DNA of 64,000 bases from CAVZOY01 sp963777095 (GCA_963777095.1 CAVZOY010000002.1:248001-312000), one strand, 5' to 3'; positions 37,989-47,928 are shown, counted from the first letter of the stretch. Numbers and translations: made by a program. Notes: a model not told the origin generated them from the sequence alone.

Positions 37989-38279
37989 TCACTCCGCCTC
38001 GGCCGATCCCGGCGGTCGATAGGCGTCGGCGCGGTGCGCCACCCGCACCACGAGGATCCGCCTCGACTGGTCGTCCACCTCGATGAGCACTCGGTAATCG
38101 CCACGTCGGGCGCTTCGCAGCCCGCTCAGCTCACCCGTGAGCGGCTTGCTGAGGCGGAGCGGGTTTCCGGGGAGGACGACCGTGACGAACTCGACGATGG
38201 CGGCCGCCACCTTGCCGGGGAGCCGATGAAGCTGTCGCCGGGCCGTTGCGGAGACCAGAACCTCGAACGGGTCGGTCAC
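37989..38279 (-). CDS. RelE/ParE-family toxin
   Basis: 96 residues, intact (MTDPFEVLVSATARRQLHRL). Shows the RelE beta-sheet pattern KPLTGELSGLRSARRGDYR, then VLIEVDDQSRRILVVRVAHR with the conserved late Arg/His. The start overlaps the antitoxin stop by four bases (ATGA). RelE-type toxins cut mRNA at the ribosome. Both genes are intact, unlike the Doc and VapBC modules in this window. Confidence 0.85.
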   Translation of the reverse strand: MTDPFEVLVSATARRQLHRLPGKVAAAIVEFVTVVLPGNPLRLSKPLTGELSGLRSARRGDYRVLIEVDDQSRRILVVRVAHRADAYRPPGSAEAE

Positions 38280-38548
38280 TCGCCCAGCCCGAACTCGCCC
38301 CTCAGCTCGTGCCCGGACACGGCGCGCCCCCCGATCGCTTCCACACGTGCGTCCTCGATGTTTTGGCCGACACCCGGCTGCGACAGCCAGAACAAGGTCT
38401 CGTGCAGGGAATCGAGATCCGCCTTCGCCATCAGCACCGCCACCTCGCGTCCGTGCCGAGTGATGGTGACGATCTCGTGCGTCGTCTCGGCTGCCTCGAC
38501 GAGAGCAGACAGTTTGTCCTTGGCCTCGCTGAGCGGAATGCTGGTCAC
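38276..38548 (-). CDS. Phd/YefM-type antitoxin
   Basis: 90 residues, intact. MTSIPLSEAKDKLSALVEAA and EIVTITRHGREVAVLMAKAD are the Phd/YefM DNA-binding domain. The C-terminal third (SLHETLFWLSQPGVGQN onward) would wrap the toxin. It is first in the two-gene operon, as usual for autoregulated modules. Its start lies about 78 bases upstream of the SNF2 gene's stop, in the same direction. Confidence 0.85.
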   Translation of the reverse strand: MTSIPLSEAKDKLSALVEAAETTHEIVTITRHGREVAVLMAKADLDSLHETLFWLSQPGVGQNIEDARVEAIGGRAVSGHELRGEFGLGE

Positions 38549-38626
38549 GGCCCTACTCTAGCCGGAATTCTAGCCAGCTCATGTTGAACTCACCCCGGGT
38601 GGAGCGGGCCCCGCCCGTGCGGCCCC

Positions 38627-41600
38627 TCACGTGAACAGCCCGCGGATGTCCTCCGCCGTCAGCGCCCCCGACAACGCGCCGCCGTCGTCGTCCAGCACCC
38701 GGGCGAACAGGTCACGCTTGCGCTCCTGCAGCGCCACGACCTTCTGCTCGATGGTCCCGGCCGCCACCAGCCGGTAGACCATGACGGTCTTGTCCTGGCC
38801 GATCCGGTGGGTGCGGTCGACCGCCTGTGCCTCCACCGCCGGGTTCCACCACGGGTCCAGCACGAACACGTAGTCGGCCTCGGTCAGGTTCAGCCCGAAC
38901 CCGCCGGCCTTGAGACTGATCAGGAAGACCGGGGCCCGCCCCTCGCGGAACTCGTCGATGCGCTGCTGCCGGTTGCGCGTGCGGCCGTCCAGGTAGGCGT
39001 AGGGCAGCCCCTCGGCGTCCAGCCGCGCGCGGATCGTGCCCAGGAAGCCGGTGAACGAGCTGAACACCAGCGCCCGGTGCCCTTCGGCGACCACCTCCTG
39101 GAGGTTCTCCACGAAGGCGTCGGCCTTGCTCGACCTGATGCCGGCGTATGCCTCGTCGACCAGCGACGCGTCGAGCGCCAGCTGCCGCAGCAGGGTCAGC
39201 GACCGGAAGATGGTGAACCGGTTGCGCTCCAGGTCGTCGACCAGGCCGAGCACCTTGCGCCGCTCCCGCTGCAGGTGGGTGTCGTACACCTTGCGGTGCC
39301 TGGGGTTCAGCACCACCTCGAGCACCTGCTCCTGCTTCGGCGGCAGCTCCGCGGCCACCTGCTCCTTGGTGCGGCGGCGCATCAGCGGCCGGATCCGGCG
39401 GCGGAGCGCTGCCAGCACCTCCGGGTCGCCGCCGCGCTCGATCGGCGTCCGGTAGTGCTCGGTGAACTTCTGCGGACTCGGGAAGAGCCCCGGCGCGACG
39501 ATCGAGAGCATCGACCACAGGTCCATCAGGTTGTTCTCCACCGGGGTGCCGGTGATCGCGAGCTTGAACCGGGCGGGCAGCCGCCGCGCCGCGGCGTAGG
39601 TCTTGGCCGCGTGGTTCTTCACGAACTGCGCCTCGTCGAGGACCAGACCGCTCCACGGCAGCTCCCGGTAGTCCTCCTCCCCGAGGCGCAGCAGCGTGTA
39701 GGAGGTGACCACCAGGTCGGCGCCGTCGACCATCTCTGCCAGGGACATGCCGAGTTTGCGGCCGGTGGCCTCGACGGTCCGGACGGAGAGGCCGGGCGCG
39801 AACCGGGCCGCCTCCCGCGCCCAATTCGACACCACGCTGGTCGGGGCCACCACGAGCACCGGCGCGGTCAGCTCGCCGGCCTCCTGGGCGCGGCACAGCA
39901 GGGCCAGGGTCTGCAGCGTCTTGCCCAGCCCCATGTCGTCGGCGAGGACGCCGCCGAGCCCGGCGTCCCAGAGCACCGACAGCCACTGGTAGCCCTCCAG
40001 CTGGTACGGACGCAGCTGCGCGTCCAGCCCGGCCGGAGCCGCGGGCGGGGCGCTCTGGTCGACGTCGAGAAGCGCCCGGACGTCGCGGGCCCACCGCTCG
40101 CTCTGCTCGGCCACCACCCCGAGCTCTTCCAGCTCCTCCCACAGCCCGGCCTGGTACCGGCTGATCCGCAGCCCCGGCCGCTCCGCGTCCTGCAGCGCCC
40201 GCGCCTCCTCGATCAACCGGCGCAGCCGGTCGAACTCCGCACGCCGGATGTCGAACCACGTACCGCTCGGCAACACCAGATGCGAGTCGCCCGCGGCCAG
40301 CGCCGTGAAGAGGAGGACGAACGGGATCTCCTCGCCCTCCACGGAGACGGTGACCCCGAGGTCGAACCAGTCGGCGTCCTCCCCCTCGGTGGCCGACACG
40401 TGGACCACCGGCGCGGACTCGGTGTGCCGGTAGTCCGGCGGCTCGCCGGTGACCTCCACCAGCACTCCGGCCTCCGTCAGCCGGGGCAGCACCTCTGTCG
40501 CCAGGACGACGGTGTCCATGCCCTGCAGCTCGGCGACGGGCGCCGGCCGCTGCGGCCCGTCCTGCCACAACTGGGGCAGTCGGTCGAGGGGTGCGCCCAG
40601 CGACCGCAGCAGCCGCTGCTCGGCGGCGATGTCCCGGCCCGCATCGGACGCGTCCAGTGGCAGGCGTCGGACGTCGTCCCCGGTGCGGTACTGCACCGAC
40701 CAGGCCAGCCGCGCCCGGTGCCCGCCCGCATGGTCGACCCGCAGGTACAGCTCCGGGCCGTGCACCTCCGGCAGTTCGACCGACCCGTCGGAGGAGCGCA
40801 CCGGCAGCGCCCGCAGCAGCGCGGGAAAGAAGTCGGCCAGGAACCGGCCCCGGTCAGTCGCGGGCACGGCCAGCGGGCCGGCGGCGGCCAGCCCCTCCAC
40901 CCCTCGGGGGGCGGGCTGCACCGCGGTCAGGAGCATCCCGCCGTCCGGCACGAGACCGGAAGGCAGCCCGGCCACACCGGACAGCAGGACGGCACCGTGC
41001 GGCGGCGAGCCGAGCAGCCCGACCGCCTCGGCCGGGACGGCGACGTCGCCCACGTCGACCACGGCCTCGACCAGCAGGTCGTCGACGCCGGCCCGGCGCA
41101 CGTCCACGGCCAGCTGCGCGGGCTCCCCGGCCAGCCGGACCAGCGCCCCGGTGGCGGTCACCAGGGTCACGCCCGCGTCGACCACCTGGCGCAGCGCCGG
41201 CCACAACGCGGGGCCGAACTCCGCCAGCCGCACCTGCACGTCGCCGGATCCGTAGCCGTAGTAGGCGTAGCGGTCCTGGGTCGCCTGGTAGGCCCGGTAC
41301 AGCGCCCGCAGCGCACCGACCTGGCCGGCATCACGCCCCGAGTAGTGCTCGTACTCCAGCGTGCGCCACGACACCCCGCTGCGGATCCAGCGGGCCTTGG
41401 CGCCCGGCACCACCGGGCGCAGCCGCACCGAGGCCTCCGGAGTGGCCGCACGCCTCTCGCTGGGTCCGCGCTCCACCTCGAACTGCAGGCCGATCGGGGT
41501 GCCTGTCGGGTGCCCGCCCGGTCCGCCGGGACGGATCAGGTCGTCGAGCGCCCGTTCCCAGCCCGGTCCGCGCGCGGCGGGTGTCGCGGACGACGAGCCC

Positions 41601-41896
41601 TCCAGCGCTCGCCGGGCCGTGAGCAGGAGCGCGGCGACGTGCTTGCAGTCGACACCGACCGGACAGCTGCACTCGCCCCACCAGCGCGGCCCGTGCTCGT
41701 CGAGCTCCGCGACCGTGGTGTAGGCGTGCGTTCCACCGCCGCGCACGGTCGCGGCGAGCGAACCGTCCCGCCGGGAGTAGGAGATGTCGGACACCCGGCC
41801 CTGGTCGGCGTAGACCGCGCCGCGCCGAAAGGATTCACCGTCGACGGCCCGGCGGATGACGGTGTCGGTGAGCACCGGCCGCAGCTCGTCGAGCAC
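38627..41896 (-). CDS. SWIM zinc-finger / SNF2-family helicase
   Basis: 1,089 residues, intact. The N-terminal SWIM finger (WWGECSCPVGVDCKHVAALL, CxC...CxH) is at about 73-92. The middle is a variable bacterial SNF2-associated domain. The SNF2 ATPase starts near 630: GGVLADDMGLGKTLQTLALL (Walker A), VLDEAQFVKN (motif II), AITGTPVENNLMDLWS (motif III). The helicase C lobe has ISLKAGGFGLNLTEADYVF and VDRTHRIGQDKTV (motif VI). Proteins of this type are common in actinobacteria and are thought to act on DNA or RNA polymerase complexes like RapA. Its freedom from frameshifts over 3.3 kb is notable here. Confidence 0.9.
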   Translation of the reverse strand: MLDELRPVLTDTVIRRAVDGESFRRGAVYADQGRVSDISYSRRDGSLAATVRGGGTHAYTTVAELDEHGPRWWGECSCPVGVDCKHVAALLLTARRALEGSSSATPAARGPGWERALDDLIRPGGPGGHPTGTPIGLQFEVERGPSERRAATPEASVRLRPVVPGAKARWIRSGVSWRTLEYEHYSGRDAGQVGALRALYRAYQATQDRYAYYGYGSGDVQVRLAEFGPALWPALRQVVDAGVTLVTATGALVRLAGEPAQLAVDVRRAGVDDLLVEAVVDVGDVAVPAEAVGLLGSPPHGAVLLSGVAGLPSGLVPDGGMLLTAVQPAPRGVEGLAAAGPLAVPATDRGRFLADFFPALLRALPVRSSDGSVELPEVHGPELYLRVDHAGGHRARLAWSVQYRTGDDVRRLPLDASDAGRDIAAEQRLLRSLGAPLDRLPQLWQDGPQRPAPVAELQGMDTVVLATEVLPRLTEAGVLVEVTGEPPDYRHTESAPVVHVSATEGEDADWFDLGVTVSVEGEEIPFVLLFTALAAGDSHLVLPSGTWFDIRRAEFDRLRRLIEEARALQDAERPGLRISRYQAGLWEELEELGVVAEQSERWARDVRALLDVDQSAPPAAPAGLDAQLRPYQLEGYQWLSVLWDAGLGGVLADDMGLGKTLQTLALLCRAQEAGELTAPVLVVAPTSVVSNWAREAARFAPGLSVRTVEATGRKLGMSLAEMVDGADLVVTSYTLLRLGEEDYRELPWSGLVLDEAQFVKNHAAKTYAAARRLPARFKLAITGTPVENNLMDLWSMLSIVAPGLFPSPQKFTEHYRTPIERGGDPEVLAALRRRIRPLMRRRTKEQVAAELPPKQEQVLEVVLNPRHRKVYDTHLQRERRKVLGLVDDLERNRFTIFRSLTLLRQLALDASLVDEAYAGIRSSKADAFVENLQEVVAEGHRALVFSSFTGFLGTIRARLDAEGLPYAYLDGRTRNRQQRIDEFREGRAPVFLISLKAGGFGLNLTEADYVFVLDPWWNPAVEAQAVDRTHRIGQDKTVMVYRLVAAGTIEQKVVALQERKRDLFARVLDDDGGALSGALTAEDIRGLFT

Positions 41897-41955
41897 CCGC
41901 CGAGGCTATCCGGACGCCGACGCACCGGACGGCGCCGTCCACAACCGGCGGCCGG

Positions 41956-42670
41956 TCAGCCCTTCATCACCCGCACGTAGTCGATGTCGCCGGCGAAGAA
42001 GTCGCAGCCCACGTCGACCTGGTTGCAGCGCGACTTGCCGCCGATCGCCAGCTCCCACGTGTTGTTGACCGTGCCGCTCAGGCCGGTGCGCACGCTCGTG
42101 CGGACGCCGTCGACGGACAGCTGCGTCGTCCCGCCGTCCCGCTCGCACACGGCCGAGTGCCACGAGCCGTCGTCGACCCGCTTCGATCCCGAGGTGACGG
42201 TGAGGTGCGACCCGGTGGACGTGCGGAACTGGCACTTCAGCGATCCCGCGCGCGACCTCGATCTTCCAGTAGCCGCCGGTCGTCCCGGCCTGCCCCTTCT
42301 GCACGATGTTGCTGTAGTACCGCGCCGTCCGGAACCGCACCGAGACCCGGTAGTCGCTCCGACCGGGGTCCAGCTCGTCGCTCTCGGGAACGACCACCTC
42401 GTGCCGCGCCGCGGTCGAGTCCCAGGTCGGGAAGCGGTAGGCCGTCGCCCCGCTGACCTTCACCCCGGTCTGGATGTCGGAGCCGACCACGCCGTTGTTG
42501 CCGTAGCCGCTGCTGTCCCAGGCGGTGCGCGCGCCCGGCCCCTCGTTGAAGTGCCACAGCCCGTAGGTCGTGGTCGCCGCGGCCGAGGCCGGCACCCCGG
42601 AAGCCACCGAGGCGATCGCCGTCCCTGCGGCGACGGCCGACACGAGCGCAGTGCGGATTCGACGGTGCAT
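41956..42670 (-). CDS. Secreted LamG-like protein, paralogue 2, frameshifted
   Basis: ATG 42670 (MHRRIRTALVSAVAAGTAIA) with a signal peptide ending ASGVPASAAA. Mature YGLWHFNEGPGARTAWDSSG, AYRFPTWDST, VRFRTARYYSNIVQKGQAG and GGYWKIEVARG align with the paralogue at 35449. A shift near 42240 leads eventually to TTQLSVDGVRTSVRTGLSG and the ending AIGGKSRCNQVDVGCDFFAG, DIDYVRVMKG. The four Cys towards the end are conserved among the copies and could form disulfides outside the cell. Confidence 0.7.
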
Positions 42671-42795
42671 CCCGGACTCCGTTCCCCGGCGCCGGGCCCG
42701 CCGGTCGCCCGGTGCCCGTGCCTCTCGACGTACGTCCGGCAGACGCTAGGCCCTGCCGCGCCAGGAGTCACCCGGAGCCGTCACGAGACGGGGGG

Positions 42796-43020
42796 CTACC
42801 GACCCTCGGCCATCCGGTCGAAGACCACGTAGATCGCCTCGAGCAGGGTCATCGGCTGCCGCGCCCGCAGCGCATGGGCCTCGGCGGTCACGTCGGACCA
42901 GCTCACCTGCGGGGCCACCTCGCGGAGCACCTTGCGGGCCTCGGCGAGCGCGGCCGAGACACCGGTGAGGCACCGTTCGGGGCCGACGAACGAGCGGGCG
43001 GCAAGGGCTTCAACGCGCAT
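42796..43020 (-). CDS. Small hypothetical helical protein
   Basis: 74 residues (MRVEALAARSFVGPERCLTG), then SAALAEARKVLREVAPQVSW and PMTLLEAIYVVFDRMAEG. No domain recognised; predicted helical, soluble and slightly acidic. It lies 63 bases after the true end of the DUF4407 gene on the same strand and may be cotranscribed. A conserved actinobacterial small regulator is possible but unsupported. Confidence 0.5.
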   Translation of the reverse strand: MRVEALAARSFVGPERCLTGVSAALAEARKVLREVAPQVSWSDVTAEAHALRARQPMTLLEAIYVVFDRMAEGR

Positions 43021-43083
43021 GCCCCCACGCTAGGAACCGGACCGCAAGCGATCCGCAAGAGAAGTCGCGGAAAGGCTGGAGGC

Positions 43084-44467
43084 TCAGACCGCCTCGCGCA
43101 CCCGCTCCGGCGGACGGCGGCGCACCGACCGCACCGTGCGCGCGGCCGGCACTGCGGGCCAGCTCGACGATCGGCCCGGTGTCGAAGATGGCCCGCGGCG
43201 GCTCGTCGGACATCACGACGTTGGGTGCCGGCGCCGACACCTCCGCCATCGCCGCCCGGCGGCGGGCCAGGATCGCGTCCTTCTGCCGCTCGAGCCGTTC
43301 CTTCTCGGCCAGCACGAGCAGCTCCTCCTTGGCCTGCGCCACCTCGCGGCGCGACCCCTGCTGCAGCTCCTCGATGTCCACGTCGCCGGAGTCGCGCAGC
43401 GCCGCGAGCCGGTCGTAGGCCGACGGCGGTCCGAAGTTGAGCAGCAGCTTCATCAGCACGGGCAGGATCTCCACGCACATGAACAGCAGCGCGAGCATGA
43501 ACTGCGCGGCGGCCAGCGTGGCGTTGCGGTCGCCGAGCCGGTCCAGCGCCTCCAGGCGCAGCAGCAGCCCGCCCGAGCCCTCGTTCTCCGCGTCGAACGC
43601 TGCCTGCAGCCGGTCCTGCTCCGCGGTCAGCCGGGTCAGCTGGGCCTGGTCGGCCGCCAGCGACGCCCCGGCCAGCTCGGCGCTGCGGCCCTCGGCCGCC
43701 GACACCGCCGCGGTGGCGGCGTCGAGCTCGGACCGGGCGGACGAGACGACGCCGGCCTGCGCATCGGCACGCTCGCGCGCCTGCACGTAGGCCTCCCCCG
43801 TGCCGGCGTCGCCGGTGCCGCAGGTGCCGTCCAGCTCGCACTGCGCCTTCGCCTCGAGCTCGCGCGCGGTGGTCACGGCCGCGTCGTACGCCGCCTGGGT
43901 CGCCGTCACCTGCGCGCGCAGGGCGTCCAGCCCGGCGTCCGAGCGGCCGCCGCTCGCGACCGACGCCTCCGCCGCCGCGATGCTCGACCGCAGCTCCGGC
44001 AGGTCGGCGAACCGCTCGTCGGTCTCCAGCGACGCCCGGTACGAGTCGGCCGCCTCGGCCTGCATCGTCACGATCTCGGTGTCGATCTCCTTGGAGAACA
44101 CCTGCAGCGTCAGCGGCGTCGCGATCACCACGCCGAGCACCAGGGCCAGCCCGATCCGCGGCACGGCCAGCAGGAGGTTGCGCTTCAGCGACGCGTCGTG
44201 CGCCATCCCGACGACCAGCATCCGGTCGAGGTTGACGACGACGAAGCCCCAGCCGAGGCCGGCGAGCAGCGCGAACGGCCACCACACGCCCAGCGCCATG
44301 TGGACGGCGAACGCCGCGGACAGCACCGCGAGCCCCCCGGTGCTGAGCAGCACGCCGCCCATCGCGACGAACCGCGGCCGCGCGCCGGGCGCGAGCGCCA
44401 GCACGTCGGGCCGGGCGCCGCCGAGCGAAGCCAGTCCGTCGCCGAACCGTCGCCGTCGTCGAGCCAT
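43084..44467 (-). CDS. DUF4407 membrane protein with coiled coil, frameshift at the end
   Basis: ATG 44467 (MARRRRRFGDGLASLGGARP). Four hydrophobic spans: two near residues 35-80 with the family signature VVNLDRMLVVGMAH after them, one near 105 (RIGLALVLGVVIATPLTLQVF) and one near 340 (FMLALLFMCVEILPVLMKLL). Between them lies a 200-residue alanine-rich coiled coil with CELDGTCG, probably extracytoplasmic. A cytosolic charged helix (REVAQAKEELLVLAEKERL) follows. A shift near 43145 restores the basic tail RTVRSVRRRPPERVREAV ending at 43084. DUF4407 function is unknown. Confidence 0.75.
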
Positions 44468-44563
44468 GCGCGTGTCACCTCCGGCGACGGGGGTCGGACG
44501 TCGACCGTCACCTCGGTGTGACCATCGGCAGCCCGGACGCCCAACCGCACCGGATCGCGGCCG

Positions 44564-45244
44564 TCACTCCTTGCCGACGCCGAGGAAATCCACGTCGCCG
44601 GAGAAGTAGTCGCACCCGACCCACTTCTGGTCGCAGCGCGGCTTGCCGCCGATCGTCAGCGGCCAGGTGTTCGCGATCGTCCCCGTGGTGCCGGCGACCC
44701 GGGCCTCCCGGACGCCGTCGACGTACAGCGTCACGTCGTCGGGAGTCCGCCGGCAGGTCGCCGTGTGCCACTCGCCGTCATCGATGCGCCCGGTGGAGCT
44801 CGCGGACACGCCCCGTCGCTCGCCGTCCATGAACAGGCAGCGCAGGATCCCGTCGTCCTGCTCGACCTTCCAGTAGCCGCCCTCGGAGCTGCGCTGCCCC
44901 TTCTGCACGATGTTGCTCGGAGCGGTCGTCGTCCGGAAGCGCAGCGTGACGGCGAAGACGCCGGCATCCGGGTCGAGCCGCGGGGCGTCCGGGATGCTCA
45001 CGAGGTGCTCCGGCCGCACCGGCGGTGAGTTGGGCGCGACGTCGGGGAACCGGTAGGCGGTCGCACCGGCGGCGTCGACCCCCGTGTCGACGTCGGCGCC
45101 CACCGTGGCGTCGAGACCGTCGGGGCCGAGGTCGGTCGCCGTCCGCTGCTCCGCCGGCTCGTCGAACGGCCACACACCGGCCACCGTGGTGCCGGGCGAC
45201 AGCGCGAGCAGCAGCGCGAGCACGCGCCAGATGCGACGCCCCAT
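44564..45244 (-). CDS. Secreted LamG-like protein, paralogue 3
   Basis: 226 residues, intact, ATG 45244 (MGRRIWRVLALLLALSPGTT). Signal peptide, then AGVWPFDEPAEQRTATD, AYRFPDVAPN, VTLRFRTTTAPSNIVQKGQR, GGYWKVEQDDGILRCLFMDG, DVTLYVDGVREARVAGTTG and the end TIGGKPRCDQKWVGCDYFSG, DVDFLGVGKE. It is the intact reference for the two broken copies and confirms a LamG/laminin-G-like jelly roll of about 200 residues with paired Cys. Confidence 0.75.
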   Translation of the reverse strand: MGRRIWRVLALLLALSPGTTVAGVWPFDEPAEQRTATDLGPDGLDATVGADVDTGVDAAGATAYRFPDVAPNSPPVRPEHLVSIPDAPRLDPDAGVFAVTLRFRTTTAPSNIVQKGQRSSEGGYWKVEQDDGILRCLFMDGERRGVSASSTGRIDDGEWHTATCRRTPDDVTLYVDGVREARVAGTTGTIANTWPLTIGGKPRCDQKWVGCDYFSGDVDFLGVGKE

Positions 45245-45357
45245 CTCCGCTCCGTTCGCTCGTCCACCCCGACCGTCACTCTAGGTGAGCGATATTCGTG
45301 ACGCAGCGCCATCAGCCGCCGTCAGCGGGCACAGGAGCGGGCCGCTGATCCGCCGAC

Positions 45358-45363
45358 TACATT
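45358..45363 (+). promoter_or_regulatory. Leaderless-type -10 box for the ligase/ATP-grasp gene
   Basis: TACATT lies exactly six bases before ATG 45370, so the transcript would begin at the start codon. No Shine-Dalgarno sequence is present in the intervening CCTTCC, which agrees with leaderless initiation. Confidence 0.45.
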
Positions 45364-45369
45364 CCTTCC

Positions 45370-47928
45370 ATGAGCGCAGAATTGACGCTCGGCGCCGAGG
45401 AAGAATTGCACCTGATCGACCTCGAGCATTGGGAACTCTCAGCCCGAGCACCGCAGGTGCTGTCAAGACTTCCTGCGCAATTTTACTCGGCCGAAATACA
45501 ACGGACGACGGTCGAAACAAATACCGCCGTCGTCCGCACGCTCGACGACCTGCGGCGAGAACTCGTCCGCCTGCGCGCCGGCCTCGTCGAGGTCGCCGAC
45601 AAGGAGGGCCTCGGGGTCGCGGCCGTCGGCACCGCCCCGCGCTCCACCTTCGCGGACTTCGAGCTCACCAGCACCGGCCGCTACAGCCGCATGCAGGAGC
45701 AGTACCGCATGCTCGTCGACGAGCAGCTCATCTGCGGCACCCAGATCCACGTCGGCATCGCCGACCGCGACCTCGCCGTCCAGGTCGGCCAGCGGATCTC
45801 CCCCGACCTGCCGGTGCTGCTCGCCCTGTCGGCCAGCTCGCCCTACTGGAACGGCGCCGACACCGGCTACGCCAGCATCCGCACGATCATCTGGCAGCGC
45901 TGGCCCACCGCCGGCTCCTTCGGCCGGCTCACCTCGGCCGCCGACTACGACCAGCTGATCGCCGACCTCATCGGCTCCGGCGTCATCGCCGACGCCAAGA
46001 TGGCCTACTTCGACGTCCGCCCGTCGTCGCACGCACCCACCCTCGAGCTCCGCGTCTGCGACGCCTGCCCGCTGGTCGACGACGCCGTCCTCATCGCCGG
46101 TCTCTTCCGCGCCATGGCCCGCGCCGCCGAGCTCGACATCGAGGCGGGCAAACCCTTCGCCACCCCACCCGCTCCCCTGCACCGCGCCGCCATGTGGCAG
46201 GCCGCCCGCAGCGGACTGTCCCGCTCGCTCGTCGACACGCATGCACTGCCGCGCCCGGCGAACGAGGTGGTCCGCGACCTGGTCGGCCGGCTGCGCCCGC
46301 AGCTCGAGGAGGCCGGCGACTGGGACACCGTCTCCGATCTCGCCGAGGCGGTGCTGGCCCGCGGCAACTCGGCGGACCGCCAGCGCGCCGCCTTCGCCGA
46401 GGGCGGCCGGCTCGAGGACGTCATGGGCCTCGTCGTCGACGAGACCCACGGCACCGCCGTCCCGGCCGCAGACACTCCCCCGCCGCTGTCCCGCTACCGC
46501 GCCCGCGCCGGCGACGAGGCCGTCGGCCGCGGCGCCGTCGCCCGTCCGGCCTACCGGGAGATCGTCGGCGCGCTGCTCGCCCTCGGCCCGGACGGGCTCG
46601 CCGCCCGCGAGGCGCAGCGCGACGAGGAGGTCCGGTCGCAGGGCCTCGTCTTCGGCGTCGGCGACGAGCAGCGCCCGTTCGCCGTCGACCTCGTCCCCCG
46701 GGTCCTCGGCGGACACGAATGGGAGGAACTCGAGGTCGGCCTCACCCAGCGCGCCTGGGCAATCGAGTCGTTCCTCCGCGACGTCTACGGCCCGCAGCGG
46801 ATCCTCGACGACGGCGTGCTGCCGCGCGACGTCGTCCTCCGCTCCCCCGGCTGGCGGGACGAGGCGCTGCGACTGCCGCAGGACGCCGTCCGTGCGCCGG
46901 TCATGGGCTTCGACGTCGTCCGCAACGAGTACGGCGGCTGGCGGGTGCTCGAGGACAACGTCCGCTCCCCCAGCGGCCTGGCCTACGCGGTCGCCGTCCG
47001 CCGGATCGTCGACGCCGTCATGCCCGACCTCCCGCGCCCCGACGGGCTCGCCCACCCGGCCTCCGGCCACGAGCTGCTCCGGGGCACGCTGCTCGCGCAG
47101 GCCGAGCCCGGCACGCGAGCCGCGCTGCTGTCCAGCGGCCCGGACTGCTCCGCGTGGTTCGAGCACCACCGGCTCGCGGAAGGCGCCGGTCTGCTGCTCG
47201 TGACCGCCGACGACCTGGAGGTCGCCGGCGGCCGGGTCGTGCACCGGGACGGCGGCGAGACGATCGGCGTCCTCTACCTGCGACTCGACGACGAGCTGGC
47301 CGACCTCTCCGACTCCGAGGGCCGGCCGCTCGGCAAGGAGATCCTGGACGTCGCCGCCGACGGCCGGGTCGCCCTGGCCAACGCACCCGGCAACGGCGTC
47401 GCGGACGACAAGTCGACGTATCCCTTCGTGCCCGAGCTCATCACCTACTACCTGGGCGAGCGCCCGGAGCTGGAGTCGGTGCCCACCTACCGGCCCGGCG
47501 AGCCGAGCGAGCGGCGGGGCGTCCTCGAGCGCGTCGGCGAGCTGGTGACCAAGCCGGTCGACGGCTACGGCGGCGCCGGCGTGCTCATCGGCCCGGCCGC
47601 CACAGCCGCCGAGGTGGCGCAGCGGCGGGTCGAGATCGCCATTCAACCGGCCGACTGGGTGGCCCAGGAGGTGGTCGCGCTGTCGTCCCTGCCCTGCGTG
47701 GACGGCGGGCGGCTCGAGCCGCGCCGGGTCGACCTGCGCGCCTTCGTCTACCTGACCGGCCCCGACCGCGAGGACGCCCGGCTCGCCCCCCTCGCGCTGA
47801 CGCGGGTCGCGCCGGCGGGCAGTCTGATCGTCAACAGCTCCCGCGGGGGCGGCGCCAAGGACACCTGGATCGTCCCCCGACCTCGACCCGGAGACGGAGG
47901 GCAGTCGCGTGTGCGGACTGGCCGGTGA
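45370..47928 (+). CDS. GCS2-type carboxylate-amine ligase fused to circularly permuted ATP-grasp ligase
   Basis: 852 residues, intact. The N-terminal half (1-370) is a YbdK/GCS2 glutamate-cysteine-ligase-like domain: LTLGAEEELHLIDLEHWELS, CGTQIHVGIADRDLAVQVGQ, LELRVCDACPLVDDAV. The C-terminal half (about 395-840) is a type 2 circularly permuted ATP-grasp (DUF404/DUF407): RAWAIESFLRDVYGPQRIL, GFDVVRNEYGGWRVLEDNVR, SPSGLAYAV, VTKPVDGYGGAGVLIGP. Two ATP-dependent amide-forming domains in one chain, overlapping a class II amidotransferase gene, suggest synthesis of a small peptide osmolyte. N-acetylglutaminylglutamine amide is the inferred product. Leaderless promoter at 45358. Confidence 0.8.
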   Translation: MSAELTLGAEEELHLIDLEHWELSARAPQVLSRLPAQFYSAEIQRTTVETNTAVVRTLDDLRRELVRLRAGLVEVADKEGLGVAAVGTAPRSTFADFELTSTGRYSRMQEQYRMLVDEQLICGTQIHVGIADRDLAVQVGQRISPDLPVLLALSASSPYWNGADTGYASIRTIIWQRWPTAGSFGRLTSAADYDQLIADLIGSGVIADAKMAYFDVRPSSHAPTLELRVCDACPLVDDAVLIAGLFRAMARAAELDIEAGKPFATPPAPLHRAAMWQAARSGLSRSLVDTHALPRPANEVVRDLVGRLRPQLEEAGDWDTVSDLAEAVLARGNSADRQRAAFAEGGRLEDVMGLVVDETHGTAVPAADTPPPLSRYRARAGDEAVGRGAVARPAYREIVGALLALGPDGLAAREAQRDEEVRSQGLVFGVGDEQRPFAVDLVPRVLGGHEWEELEVGLTQRAWAIESFLRDVYGPQRILDDGVLPRDVVLRSPGWRDEALRLPQDAVRAPVMGFDVVRNEYGGWRVLEDNVRSPSGLAYAVAVRRIVDAVMPDLPRPDGLAHPASGHELLRGTLLAQAEPGTRAALLSSGPDCSAWFEHHRLAEGAGLLLVTADDLEVAGGRVVHRDGGETIGVLYLRLDDELADLSDSEGRPLGKEILDVAADGRVALANAPGNGVADDKSTYPFVPELITYYLGERPELESVPTYRPGEPSERRGVLERVGELVTKPVDGYGGAGVLIGPAATAAEVAQRRVEIAIQPADWVAQEVVALSSLPCVDGGRLEPRRVDLRAFVYLTGPDREDARLAPLALTRVAPAGSLIVNSSRGGGAKDTWIVPRPRPGDGGQSRVRTGR

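Noticed and set aside
38807..41980. 1,057-codon plus-strand frame opposite the SNF2 helicase
   Set aside because: Mirror frame produced by high third-position G+C; composition is typical of shadows.
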